The notes beneath the pieces were generated by a model. That model was given only the letters and a program-made list of their open reading frames with translations, was not told the origin of the DNA and did no database searches. This document shows, one piece after another, positions 59,386 to 64,000 of a stretch of DNA of 64,000 bases (its first letter is position 1; every line of letters begins with the position of its first letter). Source of the DNA: Siccibacter colletis (GTDB lineage: Bacteria > Pseudomonadota > Gammaproteobacteria > Enterobacterales > Enterobacteriaceae); assembly GCF_000696575.1 (NCBI RefSeq), contig NZ_JMSQ01000008.1, positions 330,254 to 394,253 on the forward strand. Direction: 5' to 3'. Both the position numbers and the translations under genes were made by a program.

Positions 59386-60318
59386 ATGACCAAAACCGCA
59401 GGCAAGCTTGTCGTTCTCGGCAGTATCAATGCCGACCATATCCTTAATCTGCCAGCCTTCCCCACCCCGGGTGAAACCCTGACCGGAAGCCAGTATCAGG
59501 TGGCGTTTGGCGGTAAGGGCGCAAACCAGGCGGTTGCCGCCGGGCGCAGCGGGGCGGATATCGCTTTCATCGCCTGCGTGGGAGATGACGATACCGGCGA
59601 ACGCGTCTGCCAGCAGTTAGTCAATGACAGGATTGATATCGCGCCGGTCAGCACCATTAGCGGTGAATCGACGGGCGTAGCGCTGATTTTTGTGAACGCC
59701 GAGGGCGAAAACGTGATCGGCATTCATGCCGGTGCCAATGCCGCACTTTCTCCGGCGCTGGTAGAGGCGCAACAGCCACTGATTGCCAGTGCGAGCGCGC
59801 TGCTGATGCAGCTTGAATCCCCGGTAGAGAGCGTGCTGCGTGCTGCGCAGATCGCTCATCAAAATAACACCACCGTGATCCTCAATCCGGCACCGGCGCA
59901 GGCACTGCCGGATGAACTGCTGGCGCTGGTGGACATCATCACCCCGAACGAAACGGAAGCCGAAAAGCTGACCGGCATTCGCGTATCGAACGATGAAGAC
60001 GCTGCACGAGCCGCACAGGTGCTGCATGCCAAAGGCATCGACACGGTCATCATTACGCTGGGCAGCCGCGGCGTCTGGGCCAGTGTGCAGGGCCAGGGCG
60101 CTTGCGTTCCCTGCTTCAAAGTCACAGCCATTGATACCATTGCGGCGGGCGACACCTTTAACGGCGCTCTGGTCACCGCGCTGCTGGAAGAGAAGCCGCT
60201 GCAGGAGGCGATTCGCTTCGCCCATGCCGCTGCGGCCATTGCCGTCACGCGTAAAGGGGCGCAGCCCTCAGTGCCGTGGCGCAGTGAAACCGACGACTTT
60301 TTGCGTCAGCAGGGGTAA
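59386..60318 (+). CDS. rbsK: Ribokinase RbsK
   Basis: 310 residues (E. coli 309). PfkB family; signatures GGKGANQAVAAGRSG and DTIAAGDTFNGAL with catalytic Asp in the GAGD-type motif. Phosphorylates ribose to ribose-5-phosphate. Confidence 0.98.
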   Translation: MTKTAGKLVVLGSINADHILNLPAFPTPGETLTGSQYQVAFGGKGANQAVAAGRSGADIAFIACVGDDDTGERVCQQLVNDRIDIAPVSTISGESTGVALIFVNAEGENVIGIHAGANAALSPALVEAQQPLIASASALLMQLESPVESVLRAAQIAHQNNTTVILNPAPAQALPDELLALVDIITPNETEAEKLTGIRVSNDEDAARAAQVLHAKGIDTVIITLGSRGVWASVQGQGACVPCFKVTAIDTIAAGDTFNGALVTALLEEKPLQEAIRFAHAAAAIAVTRKGAQPSVPWRSETDDFLRQQG

Positions 60319-60321
60319 ACC

Positions 60322-61314
60322 TTGGCCACCATGAAGGATGTCGCCCGCCTGGCGGGTGTCTCCACCTCTACCGTTTCCCACGTCATCAATAACGACAGGT
60401 TCGTGAGCGATGCCATTCGGGAAAAGGTGGAGGCTGCGGTTATCAGCCTTAACTATGCGCCTTCAGCCGTGGCGCGCAGCCTTAAGCTGAATCAGACGCG
60501 CACCATTGGCATGCTGCTTACCGCCAGCTCCAACCCCTTCTATTCCGAGCTGGTACGCGGCGTGGAGCGCAGCTGCTTTGAACGCGGTTACAGTCTGGTG
60601 CTGTGCAATACCGAAGGGGATGAGCAGCGCATGAACCGCAACCTTGAGATGCTGATGCAGAAACGCGTCGATGGATTGCTGCTGCTCTGCACCGAAACGC
60701 ATCAGCCTGCGGCAGATATTATGCGGCGCTACCCGGGCATTCCGACGGTGATGATGGACTGGGCACCGCTGGAAGGGCAGTGCGACCTGATTCAGGATAA
60801 CTCGCTGCTGGGCGGCGATATCGCGACGCAGCATCTTATCGACAAGGGCTATACCCGCATTGCCTGTATTACCGGCCCGCTGGATAAGACGCCTGCACGC
60901 CTGCGGCTGGAAGGGTATCGCACCGCCATGGCGCGCGCCGGACTGGCTATCCCCGCAGAGTATGAAGTTACCGCTGACTTCGAGTTTGCCGGAGGCTTCC
61001 GGGCGATGGAAACCATTCTTGCCTTACCGGAACGGCCTCAGGCGGTGTTTATCAGCAATGATGCGATGGCGGTGGGCGCTTATCAGGCGCTGTGGCACGC
61101 CGGCATCGCCATTCCCGGCGATATGGCGCTCATTGGCTACGATGACATTGAGCTTGCCCGCTATATGACCCCGCCGCTGACCACGATTCACCAGCCAAAA
61201 GACGAACTGGGTGAACTGGCGATCGACGTGCTTATCCATCGCATGGCGCAGCCTGAACAGGCGCAGCAGCTACTGCAGCTTACGCCGGAGCTGATAGAGC
61301 GAGGCTCCGCTTAA
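60322..61314 (+). CDS. rbsR: Ribose operon repressor RbsR
   Basis: 330 residues. LacI-family [24 protein letters not shown] and periplasmic-binding-like ligand domain. The TTG at 60322 is chosen: it lies 6 nt after AGGGG and restores the E. coli N-terminus MATMKDV; the ATG at 60331 would be 15 nt away. Last gene of the rbs operon; the stop codon overlaps that of convergent hsrA in a TTAA. Confidence 0.96.
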   Translation: MATMKDVARLAGVSTSTVSHVINNDRFVSDAIREKVEAAVISLNYAPSAVARSLKLNQTRTIGMLLTASSNPFYSELVRGVERSCFERGYSLVLCNTEGDEQRMNRNLEMLMQKRVDGLLLLCTETHQPAADIMRRYPGIPTVMMDWAPLEGQCDLIQDNSLLGGDIATQHLIDKGYTRIACITGPLDKTPARLRLEGYRTAMARAGLAIPAEYEVTADFEFAGGFRAMETILALPERPQAVFISNDAMAVGAYQALWHAGIAIPGDMALIGYDDIELARYMTPPLTTIHQPKDELGELAIDVLIHRMAQPEQAQQLLQLTPELIERGSA

Positions 61315-62708
61315 CTGCGGTGCCGCTCCTTAATCAAATTTCGCCCGTCTTTCGGACGCAGCAGCATAAATACCAGCGACGACACCAGCGTAATGCCACC
61401 CATCGTAATAAAGGTGTAGTGGAACTGTTCAATGGTGTTGGCGTTCTCAAAGCCCTCATAAAAGCGCAGTACTGCCGCGCTGACCGCCACCCCGAGGCTG
61501 ATTGAAAGCTGCTGCGTAACCGCCAGCATACTGTTGCCGCTGCTGGCGTTCTCATCGGTAAGATCGGCAAGCGTAATGGTGTTCATCGCCGTGAACTGCG
61601 TGGACATCGCCATCCCCAGCACAAACAAGGGCACGAGTAGCATCCAGATAGTCATACCCGGCGACTGCAATGAGAACTGGGCAATCATCAGCCCGATAAA
61701 GACCGTAATGCCGACCAGCGTGGTGCGGTAGCCGAGCCGGCGCAGCACCTGGGTTACCACTGACTTCGCCAGAATCGACCCCACCGCCGTCGGTGCCATC
61801 ATGCAGCCGGCGATCAGCGCCGGATAACCAAAACCAACCTGCAGCATCAGTGGCATCAGGAATGGCACGCAGCCGGTACCCAGCCGCGAAGCGATATTCC
61901 CGGCGATCCCCACGGAGAAGGTGCGGGTCTTAAACATGGGCAATGAGATCAGCGGCGACGGATGGCGACGGGCGTGGCGGATATAGGCAAACATCAGCAG
62001 TATGCCGCAGACGATAATGGTCAACGCCAGCCAGCTGGCAACCAGCTTCTCCCCGAACAGCTCCATGCCGCTGGAAAACAGCACCAGGCTCAGACCAAAC
62101 AGCACGAATCCGCTCATGTCGAATTTACGGCGCGGTGTGGTGAAATCCGGCATGTATTTGCGGGCGTAGAACAGGCCTGCCACACCAATCGGGATATTAA
62201 TCAGGAAGATCCAGTGCCAGCTGGCCCAGGTAACCAGTACCCCACCCAGCATCGGCCCGAGAATCGGACCAACCAGACCCGGCATGGTGACGAAGTTCAG
62301 CACGGGGAGCAGTTCACTACGCGGATAAGCACGCAGTAGCGCCAGGCGTGCGACCGGCATCATCATCGCCCCGCCGATGCCCTGAATAATGCGGAAAATG
62401 ACCAGCTCGCCCAGGGAGCTGGAAAGGGCGCAGGCCAGCGATCCCAGCGTAAACAGCGAAACCGCCGTCATAAATACTTTGCGCGTGCCGAAGCGGTCAG
62501 CCAGCCAGCCGCTGACCGGAATGAGCATCGCCACCGTCAGGGTATAGCTGATAATGGCGGACTGCATGGCCAGCGGCGAGCGGTTAAGACTCTGGGCGAT
62601 AGCGGGTAGGGCGGTATTCAGAATGGTGGCGTCCAGCGCCTGCATAAAAAAAGCCATTGCCGCAATCCACGGCAGACCAGACATACTTCGTGCTTTTTTT
62701 AAACTCAT
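61311..62708 (-). CDS. hsrA: HsrA (YieO), DHA2-family MFS transporter
   Basis: 465 residues (E. coli 475). About 14 TM segments, MFS motif [13 protein letters not shown] and antiporter motif C-like [13 protein letters not shown]. Putative drug efflux pump; the C-terminus is about ten residues shorter than in K-12. Co-directional with yieP upstream, with a 13-bp gap. Confidence 0.94.
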   Translation of the reverse strand: MSLKKARSMSGLPWIAAMAFFMQALDATILNTALPAIAQSLNRSPLAMQSAIISYTLTVAMLIPVSGWLADRFGTRKVFMTAVSLFTLGSLACALSSSLGELVIFRIIQGIGGAMMMPVARLALLRAYPRSELLPVLNFVTMPGLVGPILGPMLGGVLVTWASWHWIFLINIPIGVAGLFYARKYMPDFTTPRRKFDMSGFVLFGLSLVLFSSGMELFGEKLVASWLALTIIVCGILLMFAYIRHARRHPSPLISLPMFKTRTFSVGIAGNIASRLGTGCVPFLMPLMLQVGFGYPALIAGCMMAPTAVGSILAKSVVTQVLRRLGYRTTLVGITVFIGLMIAQFSLQSPGMTIWMLLVPLFVLGMAMSTQFTAMNTITLADLTDENASSGNSMLAVTQQLSISLGVAVSAAVLRFYEGFENANTIEQFHYTFITMGGITLVSSLVFMLLRPKDGRNLIKERHRS

Positions 62709-62721
62709 GCGACTCCTGCCT

Positions 62722-63435
62722 TTAATGGGAAGGTGTTATCCCTTCAGTAATGGGTTCCTGCAATAATGCCTGACACGCCTTCAACGCGGCTTCACTGTTT
62801 CCTTCATTAATAGCATCGACCACAGCGCGGTGCAGATCGAGCTTTATCACGGTGTCCGCCGTGATGGCGGTAAAGTAGTTATAGTAAACGGGGCGGAACA
62901 GGCTGGCGAAAGAGGAAAGAAACGGGTTGCCGCTCATGGCATAGATCTGCTCGTGCCACGCCATGTCCACTTCAATCCAGCGGTCGCGTACGAAGGCGTT
63001 CTCCAGCGCGGCCATCTCCGCCTGCGTCGTGGTCAGTGCGGCTTTCTGTATCGCTGTACCATTCTGCGCGGCCAGCGCGCAGGCCTGCGGCTCCAGACTA
63101 TGGCGCATAACCAGGAAGTTTTTCACTACTTCATCAAACTGGGCGTCTGCCATCCACCATGACAGCAACTCTTTATCGAGGAAGTTCCACTGGGCTTCTG
63201 GCATGACGCGTGTGCCAATACGTGGCCGCGGAAGGACCATGCCTTTTGCGGTGAGGGTCTTAACCGCTTCCCTGACCGCTGTACGGCTGACCCCAAACAT
63301 CTCTCCCAGCTCTATTTCGCCAGGCAGAATAGCGCCAGGGGCGTAGTCTCCTTTCAGGATCAGGCGAGCCAGTTTTTCCGCCAGCATATAAGAAAGGTTC
63401 TTCTGTGCGGCGAGCTGTTGTTCTGAGAGCGACAT
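62722..63435 (-). CDS. yieP: YieP, GntR/FadR-family regulator
   Basis: 237 residues (E. coli 230). Winged helix with [28 protein letters not shown] and an FCD domain with [14 protein letters not shown]. Precedes hsrA by 13 bp and probably forms an operon with it and controls it. Confidence 0.94.
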   Translation of the reverse strand: MSLSEQQLAAQKNLSYMLAEKLARLILKGDYAPGAILPGEIELGEMFGVSRTAVREAVKTLTAKGMVLPRPRIGTRVMPEAQWNFLDKELLSWWMADAQFDEVVKNFLVMRHSLEPQACALAAQNGTAIQKAALTTTQAEMAALENAFVRDRWIEVDMAWHEQIYAMSGNPFLSSFASLFRPVYYNYFTAITADTVIKLDLHRAVVDAINEGNSEAALKACQALLQEPITEGITPSH

Positions 63436-63586
63436 GAATGCTGGTCCTTAAGCCGTATTTAACGGCGCTAGTATGCCATCAAGGAACTGCGATGGTTGAA
63501 GAAACAGCAATAATCACGTTTATGGGCTGTTTTATGACTGAATTGGCGAAAAAAGAAACGAACGAAAACTTTTTTCAGAATAGGGG

Positions 63587-63614
63587 TTGTCAGGGAAAAA
63601 GAACTCCCTATAAT
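63587..63614 (+). promoter_or_regulatory. rRNA promoter P1
   Basis: TTGTCA (63587-63592), a 16-bp spacer, TATAAT (63609-63614), with a GCGCC discriminator after it. An A/T-rich UP-like region (AAAACTTTTTTCAGAA) precedes. The stretch 63436-63540 before it shows no recognised element. Confidence 0.92.
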
Positions 63615-63683
63615 GCGCCTCCACTGACACGGAACAACGGCAAGCAAGCCGGCCTGTCAGGTGAAGGCGAGCGAAATAAATGC

Positions 63684-63711
63684 TTGACTCCACAGCGGGA
63701 TAGTGTAGTAT
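63684..63711 (+). promoter_or_regulatory. rRNA promoter P2
   Basis: TTGACT, a 16-bp spacer, TAGTAT, about 97 bp downstream of P1, as in E. coli rrn operons. Confidence 0.85.
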
Positions 63712-63749
63712 ACGCAGCCCGCGCCGCTGAGAAATAAGCGAAGCGGCAC

Positions 63750-63761
63750 TGCTCTTTAACA
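63750..63761 (+). promoter_or_regulatory. rrn boxA antitermination site
   Basis: TGCTCTTTAACA, the canonical boxA bound by NusB-S10, in the 16S leader. Confidence 0.92.
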
Positions 63762-63893
63762 ATTTATCAGACAATCTGTGTGGGCACTCGGGGTACTGAT
63801 ATCTTTCACGTCGCAAGACGAAAAAGCATTATCAAGTCTCAAGAGTGAACACGTAATTCATTACGAAGTTTAATTCTTTGAGCATCAAACTTT

Positions 63894-64000
63894 AAATTGA
63901 AGAGTTTGATCATGGCTCAGATTGAACGCTGGCGGCAGGCCTAACACATGCAAGTCGAACGGTAACAGGAAGCAGCTTGCTGCTTTGCTGACGAGTGGCG
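63894..64000 (+). rRNA. rrs: 16S ribosomal RNA (5' end only)
   Basis: Begins AAATTGAAGAGTTTGATCAT, followed by the universal 27F-type region and variable loop V1 (AACAGGAAGCAGCTTGCTGC), common in Enterobacter and Salmonella-type enterobacteria. Cut by the window end after 107 nt. Confidence 0.98.

Overview
The window is a 64 kb chromosomal segment around the replication origin of an enterobacterium (family Enterobacteriaceae). Gene order and protein sequences closely follow the Escherichia coli emrD-ibpAB-dgo-gyrB-recF-dnaN-dnaA-rpmH ... atp-mnmG-oriC-mioC-asnA-kup-rbs-rrn region. There is no tryptophanase (tnaCAB) locus next to mnmE, and the start of the 16S rRNA gene would suit an Enterobacter-like relative. 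Genus assignment is an inference. All recognised genes look intact, except that the window edges cut emrD at its 5' end and the 16S rRNA gene at its 3' end. No insertion sequence, prophage or CRISPR array was seen.

Layout, left to right. 1-1731: emrD (partial) converging on yidGH. 1801-3504: a foreign-looking two-gene cassette, an SMC/RecF-like ATPase with a PIN-domain ribonuclease. It is bounded by two identical 32-bp copies of the ibpB transcription terminator and is the least explained element here. 3521-4653: the ibpAB small heat-shock operon with a sigma-32 promoter and ROSE-type RNA thermometer hairpins before both genes. 4818-6414: yidQ and yidR. 6465-11240: the dgoRKADT D-galactonate operon with a twin DgoR operator. 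11467-19265: yidA and the gyrB-recF-dnaN-dnaA replication cluster. 19266-23109: rpmH-rnpA-yidD-yidC and mnmE. 23159-26523: a locus with an unrecognised 2H-phosphoesterase-like gene, yieE, chrR and a DUF1624 membrane protein. 26596-28763: adeP and yieH. 28867-33606: the Pho-box-controlled pstSCAB-phoU operon. 33822-37241: glmUS. 37598-44488: the complete atpIBEFHAGDC ATP synthase operon. 45101-48508: rsmG, mnmG, oriC and mioC. 48645-53193: asnC, asnA and ravA-viaA. 53413-61314: kup and rbsDACBKR with two RbsR palindromes. 61311-63435: hsrA and yieP. 63587-64000: rrn promoters P1 and P2, boxA and the start of 16S rRNA.

Most of the window is core housekeeping: replication initiation and its control (oriC, DnaA boxes upstream of dnaA and mioC), ribosome and RNA maturation, membrane insertion, energy generation, cell-wall precursor synthesis and nutrient uptake. 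The accessory content worth attention is the ATPase-PIN cassette at 1834-3416 and the putative 2H phosphoesterase at 23159-23728.
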